From Siderastrea siderea (lineage: Eukaryota > Cnidaria > Anthozoa > Scleractinia > Rhizangiidae), in contig OZ034971.1 in NCBI GenBank assembly GCA_964030785.1, positions 20,092,365-20,156,364 of the forward strand: a stretch of DNA of 64,000 nucleotides, read 5' to 3'. Below are positions 16,809 through 27,040 of the stretch, piece by piece (the stretch's first letter is position 1; every line of letters starts with the position of its first letter). A program made the position numbers and the translations under genes. A model generated the notes under the pieces. That model was not told the origin of the DNA. It saw nothing but the letters and a program-made list of their open reading frames with translations, and searched no databases.

Positions 16809-18500
16809 ATGAGTTATACTAACGGTATCCTTAATCATGATGATTCTCAAGGACTAGGTAAGATAGGTTCAAGAGGTTTACCTGGTATTGGATTTAAATT
16901 AGATGCTAATAATGATTATGATATGCAGAATAAAAAATTAGTGAATGTAAAACAAGGAACCAATAATAATGATGTGGTTACAAAAAGCCAGTTAGATAGT
17001 GAAATAGCTAAGATTCCAAGTGTGGATACAACTCAGTTTGTGAAAAAGACAGGAGCAACTATGAACGGAGACCTAATTTTACAACCACAGCCGTACCCAA
17101 TTCATGGAAACACGGATAAAGCCATCTCTTATAATACAGCCCGGAATATATTCTTGAGTAAAAAAGAAGGCGGGTCTATGCTACAATCTTTAGACATGAA
17201 CAACCATTTCATAACAAATATCAAAGACCCAGTTAATTCAGACCATGGAGTAAATAAAAAATATATCGATAATCAGCTTGAAAAAAAACTGGATAAAGGA
17301 GCTGATATTGATATGAAAAATAAATCAATTATCAATCTTGATCTTCCATCAAACCAAAGAGACGCCGCATGTGTCGAGTTTGTTAACAACAGAATTGATG
17401 ACATGACACAAAAAAAGTTTCTCAAAGTTGATGGCACTAACAATATGACTGGAAACTTGAACTTAAATAACAATAAAATTATTAACTTACAAACCGATTA
17501 CAGAGTTTCGAAATCCGCAGTTAATGTTGATTTTGTGCAAGAGGAAATATCAGATTTGAGAGATCTTGTCACTCAAAAAATTCATGAATCCCATATCACT
17601 ACCTCGGGACAAAAAATGGACGCCTTCAGATACTTGATGGAAGACACTGATGAATCTTCGAGTGAAAACAATATCGAGGTTTTGGGTATCACAGATTTTT
17701 CTGATTCTCCACATCAAATAAATAAAAAAGCTTACTCTCTCAAACTCTTGTTTGAAAAAGGCTCACCCAACCAGTACCAGTCACGCCTCGGTTTTAACTT
17801 ATATAAACTTCCGGTCGGTTACTATACTATGGTTGTAGAATGGTTTCCGCCGGAAATGAATGAGGTAAGTGTAACAACGCAAGCAACAACGATTTCAATT
17901 TCTAATCATACAACCAAAACATTTGAGAAGTACACCAAAACAGTTATCAATTTTTACAGATGGGGTAGCTCACCTCCACAATTCCTTTATCTTGATTTGC
18001 ACGGTACAGTCAGTAAACAATCGTTTTTAACAATTGGGCATTTAATTGTCTATGGTGTTAAAGAAACACTTTCAAACGTTGACCCAAGTGTTTATGACAC
18101 CGCTTTTGTTATTGAAAACGGAAAAATGGTTATGCAAACAGATTTGTCTTTAAACGGGCATCGTTTGCGTGGTTCCGTTCATTACATAAATGGGATTTTG
18201 AATACAAAAAATGGGAACACATTTTTATTAAACGGTTGTGACAAAATAATCATTCCAAATCATAGCCACATATTAACTATAACAGTGCTCTATTTCAAAG
18301 TCAAAAGACGATATACGCCTATTTCTTTAAAAGTAAAACACAGTGACCATTTAACTCAATCAATCACTTACACTTCAACCAAAGCAACTCGATTACAGAC
18401 AATAAGTATTAATTTAGTACTGGCGTTTGGTCATATGGGTGTGGAACTGGCTTCGGTTATAAAAAATGTGGAACTGTTACTGTTGATTGAATACATATGA
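16809..18500 (+). CDS. Fibre/spike-like protein with phage tail-fibre-type repeats
   Basis: A 563-residue protein. A short collagen-like segment GSRGLPGIG lies near residue 21. It is followed by about five repeats of the form 'M.G.L.L.N..I.NL..P....dAV...YVD' between about 35 and 255. Clear examples are MNGDLILQ, LDMNNHFITNIKDP, IDMKNKSIINLDLP and MTGNLNLNNNKIINL. Such repeats are typical of trimeric phage tail fibres. The last 300 residues look like one or two beta-rich head domains (GYYTMVVEWFPPE, then MVMQTDLSLNGHRLRGSVHY and a final beta domain). It would be the receptor-binding spike of a Polinton virion (inference). The start follows TTAATAT. The stop TGA is followed in the same frame by 89 more codons that belong to a separate broken unit. 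Confidence 0.72.
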   Translation: MSYTNGILNHDDSQGLGKIGSRGLPGIGFKLDANNDYDMQNKKLVNVKQGTNNNDVVTKSQLDSEIAKIPSVDTTQFVKKTGATMNGDLILQPQPYPIHGNTDKAISYNTARNIFLSKKEGGSMLQSLDMNNHFITNIKDPVNSDHGVNKKYIDNQLEKKLDKGADIDMKNKSIINLDLPSNQRDAACVEFVNNRIDDMTQKKFLKVDGTNNMTGNLNLNNNKIINLQTDYRVSKSAVNVDFVQEEISDLRDLVTQKIHESHITTSGQKMDAFRYLMEDTDESSSENNIEVLGITDFSDSPHQINKKAYSLKLLFEKGSPNQYQSRLGFNLYKLPVGYYTMVVEWFPPEMNEVSVTTQATTISISNHTTKTFEKYTKTVINFYRWGSSPPQFLYLDLHGTVSKQSFLTIGHLIVYGVKETLSNVDPSVYDTAFVIENGKMVMQTDLSLNGHRLRGSVHYINGILNTKNGNTFLLNGCDKIIIPNHSHILTITVLYFKVKRRYTPISLKVKHSDHLTQSITYTSTKATRLQTISINLVLAFGHMGVELASVIKNVELLLLIEYI

Positions 18501-18901
18501 AAAGTTGAATTACATAAAGCTATAATAGAATGCAGGAACGAGCAAATCAAAAATCGCATACAGAGAAAATACCTCACCATTCCAAAAACAATAAATAAAT
18601 GGTTGAAATTGTTTGACAATACGGACATTGGTGATGGTGTTGTCGATTTGAAAAATGTGATTGTGTTTAATGTATGGATAAAGAGATGGGATCGATATCA
18701 TCACTCTATGAGTGCTTTATTGGAGAAGGATTTTAACAATAGCATTGAATTTTTTACAGCAGTGACATGACCGGTTATTACACATATTTCAGTACAGTTC
18801 CAAGTAATTGGGATATGAGTTGTATCATTGAATGGTTACGTATCCCTCAACCAATCTCAGTTGATAGTGAAATTCCCTCAAAGCCTGAGAGTAATGAATA
18901 A
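18501..18901 (+). pseudogene. Broken second head-domain unit after the fibre gene
   Basis: Directly after the fibre stop the same frame stays open for 89 codons (protein-like: RKYLTIPKTINKWLKLFDN, VFNVWIKRWDRYHHS) to a TGA at 18768. At a run of six T (18750-18755) the -1 frame takes over with SSDMTGYYTYFSTVPSNWD and SCIIEWLRIPQP, to a stop at 18901. The GYYT...IEW pattern recalls the fibre head GYYTMVVEW, so this is probably a frameshifted paralogue of the head, or the lost end of a longer spike. No own ATG is visible. Confidence 0.45.
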
Positions 18902-18919
18902 TCTAACATAATAATATAT

Positions 18920-19042
18920 ATGAAAACAGCAACTTTAATCATCAAAATCATCGATAGTATCGAGAAATTGGTTCAAAACATCAGAAAATTATACTATAGT
19001 ATTAAATTATCATTCAAGAAGAAAAAAAATGTAACCGTATAA
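18920..19042 (+). CDS. Small basic protein, 40 residues
   Basis: A short ORF (MKTATLIIKIIDSIEKLVQN, then KLSFKKKKNVTV) starting right after ATAATATATAT, the same start-proximal box as other Polinton genes. It ends three bases before the next ATG. It is predicted to be one amphipathic helix with a Lys-rich tail. The function is unknown. Spacing and box make a real gene plausible. Confidence 0.5.
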   Translation: MKTATLIIKIIDSIEKLVQNIRKLYYSIKLSFKKKKNVTV

Positions 19043-19045
19043 TAT

Positions 19046-19531
19046 ATGACAAAAAATATTTTCAATTGGAATCACATATCAAGTGATTTGACTGACGATC
19101 AAATATTTGAGTTGAAAGCATTGTATAAATTCTATCATAAAAAATATTGGCTTTTCAAAATGACTTACAATTATTTCAAAAAAGCAGAACTTGCATGTAA
19201 TATTGGATCTGTTTTTTTTATAGTAACAGGGACAGTTGTTGGTGGTGTCACACTAAACCCTATTGTTCTTGGAACAGTATCTGGTGCCGGGGTTTTGCTT
19301 AAAACATATTCAGAGGCTAAAAATTACAAAAGAAAGATTGAGATGTGTAAATTCGCGTACACTTCGTACGAAAAGGTTTTAACAGATTTGCGGTCCTTTA
19401 TGAGAGGACTGAACTATGATGAAAAAGAATTTCTTAATTATGTCAAGTTTCTAGATGAAATAATTATTGATATGTGTCCATTAACTGGCAAATTTGAAAA
19501 GAAATATAATAAGGTCTTTACCCAACAATAG
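19046..19531 (+). CDS. Two-helix membrane protein, SLATT-like layout
   Basis: A 161-residue protein. Helical, charged segments (residues 15-50) lead into a hydrophobic hairpin of two likely transmembrane helices (about 52-88: IGSVFFIVTGTVVGG and PIVLGTVSGAGVLL). An alpha-helical C-terminal half follows (YKRKIEMCKFAYTSYEK, TDLRSFMRGL). The order helix-2TM-helices resembles SLATT domains, which are membrane effectors in bacterial conflict systems, but I see no diagnostic motif, so this is a loose comparison. The start follows GTATAATAT. The end overlaps the convergent VLTF3-like gene by 14 bases. It could modify host membranes or be a virion membrane-active protein. Confidence 0.6.
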   Translation: MTKNIFNWNHISSDLTDDQIFELKALYKFYHKKYWLFKMTYNYFKKAELACNIGSVFFIVTGTVVGGVTLNPIVLGTVSGAGVLLKTYSEAKNYKRKIEMCKFAYTSYEKVLTDLRSFMRGLNYDEKEFLNYVKFLDEIIIDMCPLTGKFEKKYNKVFTQQ

Positions 19532-20096
19532 ATTTTATTTTATCACCAATAAGAGACATAATACTTGTCCAATATCGATCGTAAAAAGCTAATGTTTTTT
19601 TCGATTTACTAATTGGAATATTTTTGTAAGGTATTCCCATCATCTTGAATATCTTTCTCATAATAAAATTAACGCTAATCATTCTTTTCCTTATACCATT
19701 AACTTCATTAAGAACCTTACCTATCTCGACATATATAGCATCAATCTTATGTTTCTGACAGTTTGATATTTTAATGTTATATTTTTCTTCAATATCGAGT
19801 AATATGTTGTTGATGTGGTACTCTCGATGGTAAACAGATTTTCTTATAAATCTATGTCTATTTTTATAAAAATCAACATATTCTTTCACATAATTATATC
19901 TTTGAACAATACCACAGCTTAGACATGCTAACATCCCATCGTCGTTAATAATATACTGATTATCACAGCATAAATAATATTTTGCTAAACGATCTTGTGG
20001 TTTTTCATTAGAATCTTCCAATTTTTGGTCACAAAAAGGACAAACAATATCTCCTGATTCTTTCAGTTCATCATGTAATTCCTTGTTACAATTCAT
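19518..20096 (-). CDS. Poxvirus VLTF3-like late transcription factor
   Basis: A 192-residue protein with an N-terminal zinc-binding region: CPFCDQ, then CCDN and CLSCG (about residues 19-65). A helical domain follows with RKSVYHREYHINNIL (about 85-100), NGIRKRMISVNFIMRKIFKMM, and ISKSKKTLAFYDRYW near the end. The Cys4 ribbon followed by the H..Y..Hhh..h and 'K.TL.FYD.YW' motifs is what I know from the VLTF3 family of nucleocytoplasmic large DNA viruses, where it drives late gene transcription. Here it lies at the right end of the element, facing inward from the TIR. If active it could recognise the AT-rich box in front of the other genes (inference). The frame is intact. Confidence 0.72.
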   Translation of the reverse strand: MNCNKELHDELKESGDIVCPFCDQKLEDSNEKPQDRLAKYYLCCDNQYIINDDGMLACLSCGIVQRYNYVKEYVDFYKNRHRFIRKSVYHREYHINNILLDIEEKYNIKISNCQKHKIDAIYVEIGKVLNEVNGIRKRMISVNFIMRKIFKMMGIPYKNIPISKSKKTLAFYDRYWTSIMSLIGDKIKSIVG

Positions 20097-20186
20097 TCTA
20101 TACTATTATATGAGATAATATTTTTATGTTACTACAACATGACGTCACGCCATAGCTGTGGCGTTCTGTGGCTTAAATAATAAAAC

Positions 20187-20609
20187 GTCTGCTTTTCCGA
20201 GAATTTCAAGACTTCCTGCTTTTCCGAGAATTTAAGACTTCCTGTTGTATGAAGTCACGCAATGAAAAATGCGTTCGGTTTTGTATGAAATAAAAAACAT
20301 ATAGATTTCCATGAAATAAAACCATAAAATGAAACTAATATGTGTAAAAAATGCTCTGGTACCATATCGCTTACTGTGCCCTACGAGACTACGTCTCTAC
20401 CCACAGTAAGCTGAAAGGAGCCTCACTCGTCACTAAAGTGACGACTTCCCGAGCCTGCTCGGCTCCTACCAACATATGAAACTGCTTTTTATACCCCCCA
20501 GAAGAAACCATAAAATAATTTCCATCATATGGAAAGTAGATATATAGTTGGGTTTGGTAACAGATCATTTTGAAAAAAATGATCTGGTACCCCCAACTAT
20601 ATAACTACT
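20187..20609 (-). repeat. Polinton right terminal inverted repeat
   Basis: Reverse complement of 3358-3780, equal in length (423 bp) and about 99 percent identical by eye. It contains the same internal hairpins. It is followed by GTTGAC (20610-20615). Confidence 0.95.
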
Positions 20610-20615
20610 GTTGAC

Positions 20616-21470
20616 CATGCAATGGGCATTATCTTGCAGTCTTTGTTACACCGATTTCGGTTATCTCTTACTGTGCCAAGATTTGCTTGTTCCTGGTTAC
20701 AGATGTTTGAAATGTATAATGATGCGGTAGCAGCTATGTTTTTACAATAAGCTCGGTTCTCTTCAACTCCCTGGAGTTTGATATTTTTAATTTCTTATCG
20801 CAGCCCGCATGTGGGTTGTCATGCATCAATTCCAAGTCATCAGCACCGATGCCTTTGCGATTTGACTTCTCGAGGACATTCAACTACCTGGTTCCAATTA
20901 CCTGTTTCCATATTGATTTTTCAAAGAACACATTCTCAAATGCGGCAACAGTCAACCTCTGTGTTTATAATTTTCTTTTGCACTATTCTGGCACTCCTCT
21001 TGAGTGCGAAAATCTGCTGTTGTGTCTGTTTACCTTTGGCTTCGCTTGTATTGGTTAGATGTTTGATACAATGGCAGTAAGGACTTGCCACCTCGCAAGG
21101 GGCAGAATTAAAAAATCAATGGCTTTTGTGCAGCTCACTTTCCCTTGCCCCATTCTTTCGGCTGACTTGCTTCGCTTGCCGGCTCGTAAACTGGAGCTCC
21201 GCTGCCAAGATACTCACGCGAGCAACACACTAAGTGATCCTGCTGCAGGCTAAGTCACAACTTAAGGGTCAGTGAACAGGCATGTAGTGATATTGAGTGG
21301 TGAAGTCAGGTAAAATATGTTTCAAGAGAGAACTGCCTTGGAATGTTAATTCGAATCAAGATTAAAAAGGCATGGACTTTCGAAGTTTTGTGAAGGTGAA
21401 ATACTAACTTGAGATATGTAACAGAAATCTTGATTTGAAATCCCAACTAGAGTTCAATGCATCAGCAAAA
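20616..21470. other. No gene recognised
   Basis: A flank of the Polinton. Open frames at 20778-21253 have no recognisable domain. Confidence 0.35.
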
Positions 21471-21479
21471 AAATTTTAT

Positions 21480-21646
21480 TGAGTGAAGCAAACTAGTGAA
21501 GTAGCTACCCCTCCAGTCACACATTCGTGACCAGTCACTATTTGTGAGTATGGGGGAAAGGAAGAGAAGGTTTGATTCTTTTGAGGCATGCCGGGTGACA
21601 TGGAAAGGGGCGAAGGAAAAATAGCGACTGGCAGATTTCGTATCAA
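21480..21646 (+). repeat. Inverted duplicate arm flanking the 2.1-kb TIR element (left)
   Basis: The run from CGTGACCAGTCACTATTTG to TAGCGACTGGCAGATTTC is a diverged inverted copy of 24035-24180 (CCCAGTCGCTATTTATGAT ... TAGCGATTGGCAAATTTC). The two arms flank the TIR element at 21649-23763. This suggests an older, larger palindromic unit into which that element jumped, or an inverted duplication. Confidence 0.6.
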
Positions 21647-21648
21647 TA

Positions 21649-23763
21649 TGTGACCTCTCACGCAAAAACATACACCAACGGATATCCGTTTTGAAACGGA
21701 TAGCTGTTCGTAAGCCGTTCATCAGCCGTTCGAATGGGATGGGAAGCCGTTCGAACGGCTCGCGGTATCCGTTTAAAAAACATTCTCAGCCGTTCGAACG
21801 GCTCGAGCTTTCCGTTAAAAAAAATTGTCAGCCGTTCAAATGGCTCGAACTATCCGTTCAAAAACAAATTGTCAGCCGTCCGAACGGCTCGAGCTATCCG
21901 TTGAAAAACAATTGTCAGCCGTTCGAACGGCTCTGGCTATCCGTTCAAAAGAATTCGCCAGCCCTTCGAAGGAGAACGGCTCGATCTGTCCAAGCTAGTG
22001 CTATCTGTTCCAAAAATTCAGCTGTTCGCGTGGAACGACTCGTCAAATGAAAAAGTCCAGTACCCTTCGCAGGCGGTCACGTCTATGCGAACTTTGTAAA
22101 CTTCTGGTATGCCTTATGAACTTTGTATGCCTTGTAAGTTTGAATAATCTCTTCAAAACTTATCAGAAGCTAAAATTCAAGTTTGCCTTGGACTATACAC
22201 CATTGGTTGTAACAGTATAATAATTGCTACCGATATGTTTCAGATGGTTGCGTTACATAGTTTTGATTGCGACAGCTGTTTACGCTTGCTGTTTACGACA
22301 GAATAGTCAATGTCAGAATAGTCAAGGTTCTTTATCTGCTTCTTAGCTATCTTTGCTGTCATAACGTTCGATTATCGATGTACATTTTATCCGACTCAAA
22401 TTTTATTCAACATTGACTTTCCCGAAAATGTTTTCATCTTTTACAGTATGCAAATTTGAAGCGCTTTTGATTAGAGGTCTAAAAATATCTCCCGTGGGAT
22501 TACACTGTCGGCTCCTTTCCTAAGATAAAGTTTTTGAGCTATGTATGCTCTTTAACTACCCTCATAATCTTCATTGACCATTTTCATTTTTCCGGTAATA
22601 ACTTTTGATTTACAGGCTTCAAATCAAAAGCTCCTTGCGTCTTCGCAGCGGCGCTTATTGTGTCTTCGCAGCGGCTTTACAAAGTTTCGCGCGTTCACTT
22701 TGACACTCACCCAATTTTTTTTATGAAATTAAGTCTGACTCGTTCGAACTGAATCTGCACAAAGTCGTGAGTTTTCTGAATTCTATGCATCACGGGTTTC
22801 TAAAAGAGATAAACATTAAGATACAGTACATGTTATTGACATGATGAATTTATTTGTAGCTGAAAGCACACACAAGCGAATTTTTTTCAATAATGCGTGC
22901 GTGACACAACTTGTGACTTGGCAAATCGTATGCAAATTTTGGTAAGTTCGTAAAGTCATGCTTCGGTGAGTACAAACAAGTTCGCTTTTCAGTTGTGTTT
23001 TGTTCCTTGATTAAAGTCCTTGGAATCCGTTTTAAAGACTAACAGTTTAAACATCAGTGTGGAATAGCGTTTTTTATAACAACGGAAGCTGCTGGAAAGA
23101 AAATCTCTCAGTACGTTTACCGTCACAAACAGCTACTACATTTCGGATAATTGTTGATAGTCTAGATTGCATTCCCTTCAGAAAATTCGGGAATGAACCA
23201 TCTCGTTTTAATTCCATCATTTATTTAATATAGCTTTAGAGGCCCCTTGATCAGTTTGGGTCTTATTCAGTTTTCAGTTCTCTTAAACCGTGTGTCGACT
23301 TTTCTTTCAAAATTATTTTTCTTTGGCTATTCTGTGGTGATCAATTAGCTGGCCGGTTGCGTTAACTCTTGTTATCAGTTGAAAGTTTTTTCCCGTCGTG
23401 TTATCTCTCTCCTTCTTCTTCTCCGTTCGAATGATAATGTTATTTGAACGGACAATAGCCTTTCAGCTGTTCACAGCCAACCGTTCGAAATTTTTTGATG
23501 GCCGTTCACCGCGAGCCGTTTGCAAATTTTTCCTAGCCGTTCACCCATTCACAGCCAGCCGTTCGAAATTTTTCTTTGGCCGTTCAGCCTTTCGGCGCAA
23601 GGTGTTCAAAATTTTTCTTTGGCCGTTCAGCCGTTCACTGCAAGAAGTTCGAAATTTTTCTTTGGCCGTTCAGCCGTTCATGGAAACCGTTTTAACCGGC
23701 TTGGCCATCCGTTTGTCATCCGTTCAGAAGCTGTTAGTGTACGTTTTCGTGTGAGAGGTCACA
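21649..23763. mobile_element. Non-autonomous TIR transposon with subterminal CCGTTCG arrays
   Basis: The ends TGTGACCTCTCACGCAAAAA and its inverted partner (..GTGTGAGAGGTCACA) are flanked by TA on both sides. Inside the left end (21680-22030) a 50 to 60-bp unit with AGCCGTTCGAACGGCTCG and CTATCCGTT repeats about seven times. Inside the right end (23420-23730) CCGTTCGAAATTTTT and GGCCGTTCAGCC units repeat. The central 1.3 kb (22060-23390) shows no gene. Subterminal arrays of this kind usually bind the transposase of a related autonomous element. That element is not in the window. Confidence 0.75.
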
Positions 23764-24039
23764 TATGGCGGGCTCTAACGATGGAAGTTTTTTTTCAGGC
23801 GAGGTAAATAATGCCATAAATGAAGTTAAATTAACTTGCAGTTGTATTGGAAATAATGTTCCTTAATGAAGCGAACATTTTTTGCATCACTACAAAGTAA
23901 GCTTATAGCCTAGTGAGCTGACCTATCTGATACACGTACAGCAATAATACCTTTTGTCAACTATAAATTATACATTTCACAAAGAATTCACTGAAGTTGT
24001 TTTTTCAAACTTTAAGGAACTGCACAGCTCTACCATATG

Positions 24040-24340
24040 AAATTTGCCAATCGCTATTTTTACTTCGCCTCTTCCCATGTCACTGTGTGCACCTCACTTG
24101 AATCCACTCTTCTCTCCTTTTCCCCCAGAATCATAAATAGCGACTGGGTACGAGTCTGCTCCAGTCGGGTAGTGGAAAATACCACTCCTTTGCACATAAC
24201 ATGTCTCCCAAACCCAGGAAAGCCATCATGAGGTTTCGGAAGTGTAAGCAAAAATGAAAGCGAGGCGATACCACAAATCTGATCGACATCCTCATGCGTA
24301 TGACCGACCATAAGAAAAGACAGCTGAACCTGGAAAGAAA
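24040..24340 (-). pseudogene. Remnant of a DUF7869-like transposon protein
   Basis: The minus strand from 24311 reads MVGHTHEDVDQICGIASLSF and then drifts. The GHTHEDVDQ motif is characteristic of proteins I know as DUF7869, common in cnidarian repeats. The rest (PGFGRHVMCKGVVFSTT, VHTVTWEEAK) is plausible coding sequence but truncated, and partly repeated in inverted form at 21480-21646. A degenerate exon of a mobile element. Confidence 0.45.
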
Positions 24341-26790
24341 ATGCGTATTAGTACAAAAAAGAGTTGCAGAGGGTGAAGTGATAGTTTTGTTTCCAAAAAA
24401 GATTGCATAAGTTGAGGTGAGATGGCAATAACTTAAACTGACATATAATGCAGTTGTGTAGTCTGTGAAGAGGTTTCCTAGGGTGCACTTTGGGACCCAG
24501 GCGGGACTCGGGTATATTATTGACTGGAGGGGAGGCACAAAGGCCGTTTATGGGTTTGAAATTGGTGGCCTGGGCCTTAGTTTGGGTTAGAAATTTTGTA
24601 GGGGACTTTTTTTAATAGAGAGTTTGGCAGTACTTTTGTGACACCTGATAAATAGTGTGCCTACCTCAGGGCTCTCAGTTTTGTGACAAACAATGGTGCC
24701 TAATTTTTCATGTGAAGAAGCAGGACTTTTCGGGGGGGTGGGGGGTATGTTTTGAGCCTGTGGACTTTTTGGGGTCCAGTTTTGGCCTAGTGGGACTGTT
24801 TCGGGGCATATAAAGATGCTACCTCAGTCACACCTCCTCATCAGAAACATTCCTGAGTACCCCCCCTGGACTCTGGTGATTTTGACAGGATCACCCGAGG
24901 AGCTCATGTGGAATTTGATAATTTTGCATCAAAAAATGTCAAATACCTGGAAGGAATAAATTGTTAAGTGCGGAAGCAATTTGTACTGCCCTCCAGAGTT
25001 ATGTTATATATTCGTCTGATGCTAGGTGAATAAAATTAATTCCCTACCCTGTTGGTGCAGATAACTAACCCTTACAATTTAATTGCTAGCAGTCACTTTT
25101 GTGTGATGCCCGTAAACAAATATCAGACAGTTTAGGTTACTGTTATGAGCTCACATTCAGCATTCCAATATAAGACAGTAGAACCATAAAAAATGTCACA
25201 ATTTAAGGAAAACAGTATTCAAATAAACTGATGTTTTACATTGATGTGTCAGTGCGCCACTTGTCCATCCACACCGTCCCCTCCCCGGTATTCAAACCCA
25301 CCTTACCCGGAAGGTGACGCTTCCAAGAAACAATAGCACTGTTTTGTCGAGGCTAATGCGTGTTTAGCTCTTGATCAAAATGCTTGCAGAAAGCAAATGA
25401 AACAACGTCCCATATTATCGCTGGTTTTGTGCATAAAGGTTGCGAATTCATGCTCTATGATTAAAGGGACGCCTTTGAAAAGAGACCGCAATGACGGCTT
25501 CTAGGTACCAAACGGCAGAGGTGAGTTGTAACCTTAACTTGATATGAATTTAAGACTGATCCTGTTTAGTATAGAAAAAAACAGATTTTTTAAGGAAGAA
25601 AAGCACATCTCTTGATGGCGAAATATCAGTGCCACTCTTTGAATGCGTAAACTTCTCTCCAGAAGTGTCTTCGCACCAAAACGATCACTGTTTGGCGCCA
25701 AACGAAATTAGATTGAAATATTCCATATGATTTCCTGAGTAAACAGCCGCTTACATCTTAGGTTCATTATGATGCTCTTCATTGGCTCCCGAAACAAGAA
25801 AGAAACAGTCCATGTTTAAGACTGATAACAGCATTAAGTCGCAGTTTGTGTGCCGGGTCGGCTAGCTAGGTGTACCGCAAGGGAATGAATCTGAAGTCTG
25901 TTTAATTCAAACTGCAACGCTTGTTTCTTTTCGGCTTTCGACTGAATGGGGCAACTAAAATGAGAGTGTTTCTTAAGATGGGATTTCACTCAAGTTGTAG
26001 GTTTTAGCAGAATAGTTTCGCTTTTCTCTACAAATTCTAGCGACGCGTCTTTTGACTTCGCCAACGTCCTTATTGGTTGGTCCGTCTAACATTATCCACT
26101 AACGTGAAAACCATTAACCTCGTTACCCACTACGGAGCCCTTCATTGGACGAGGATTGCTTATATGTCAGGAGGTATTCCATAATGTGTTGCACGCAGAA
26201 GACAACGCTTTTCTTCTTGTGCATTCGGGTTCACTCTACACATGTCCAGTTTTCCCTACCATATTAAAATATGGGATTATTGATATAACGCAAATAATCA
26301 CTGAACGTAACAAAGTAAACTTGCTCATATGGACTCAGGAGACGTAGCTTGTCCTCTTATCGTAAGAACATTGCGTGCAGGAATGTTTACAATCTCAACA
26401 TCTATCTGATAAGGACTTTCCTTTTCGGCGCTTGAATTAGCAGGCCAGTGTTTTTTAAATCTTTTTCCTTGTTGTGGTCGTGTTTATCTTTATTTTACCG
26501 TCATTTTTCTCACTGGCTTTTAAATTAGAACAGATAGTTAACATTTAATGTTATTCCTGAAAGCTTTACTGAATCCTGAAAATTTTAAAAATAAACAGTA
26601 TGATGGGAAATTGTCTTCAGCGACGCTTTGTTTAAAAATTTTCCACTTAACAACATTGTATGACAAAGGCTGCTACATCCGAAGACAATCAAAATCAACA
26701 ATTTTGTTTTCCTTAAAGGCGAGGAGATTGGGATTTTTCAGTGTATGTGTAGGGGACATCAAGCAAGTTTTTCAGGTATAATCCTTGAAT
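24341..26790. other. No gene recognised
   Basis: No conserved coding sequence or clear element boundary seen in this 2.4-kb stretch. A G-rich tract lies near 24735-24752. Confidence 0.35.
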
Positions 26791-26792
26791 AT

Positions 26793-27000
26793 TACTGGTG
26801 GGATTAACTAATGTTATCTGCTAACACTTAAGCTGTTATCCAGTTTTATCTTGTTACTGGATAACATTCTCCCCATTGCCAATAACATACTTGTTAGCTA
26901 ATAACATTATTACTCTTGGCGGCCCTAGATAATCTGGATCATGATTGGCTCTAACATGTGATAACAGGGGATAACCACTAACACTAATTAGTCCCAATTA
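26793..27000. repeat. Small MITE-like repeat rich in TAACATTAT/ATAACA motifs
   Basis: About 210 bp between GGTGGGATTAACTAATGTTA and its imperfect inverted counterpart (CCACTAACACTAATTAGTCCC). Internal ATAACATT motifs recur in both orientations. No coding content. Confidence 0.4.
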
Positions 27001-27040
27001 TTTTGAACAAGTACCAATTATAGTGAACATGTGTTGGCAG

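Larger units (their letters stand above)
3358..20609. mobile_element. Full-length Polinton/Maverick element
   Basis: The element is 17,252 bp long. It starts AGTAGTTATATAG and ends CTATATAACTACT, inside the direct 6-bp duplication GTTGAC (3352-3357 and 20610-20615). The AG...CT ends and 6-bp duplication are diagnostic for Polintons. The terminal inverted repeats are 423 bp each with about three visible mismatches, so insertion was recent. The contents include PolB, integrase, adenovirus-type protease, packaging ATPase, double jelly-roll MCP and penton-like protein, that is the complete Polinton hallmark set, plus HNH endonuclease, PLA2, VLTF3-like and fibre-like genes. Gene order by strand is: minus 3836-7593, plus 7691-8437, minus 8578-16015, plus 16156-19531, minus 19518-20096. 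Several genes carry lesions, so this copy is probably not fully autonomous now. Confidence 0.97.

Noticed and set aside
18745..18770. Programmed frameshift at the T6 run after the fibre gene
   Set aside because: The heptamer is not in the correct register, the unit has no start codon, and homopolymer length change is the simpler cause.
20778..21253. Overlapping ORFs right of the Polinton
   Set aside because: No conserved motif. They lie outside the target duplication and read like random sequence.
21680..22030. CRISPR-like array
   Set aside because: Units are imperfect, spacers are not unique, and the array is the subterminal repeat of a transposon in eukaryotic DNA.
21691..22050. 119-codon ORF made of SNGSRYPFKK-like repeats
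   Set aside because: It is translation of the CCGTTCGAACGGCTCG tandem array inside a TIR element. Nothing suggests a real protein.
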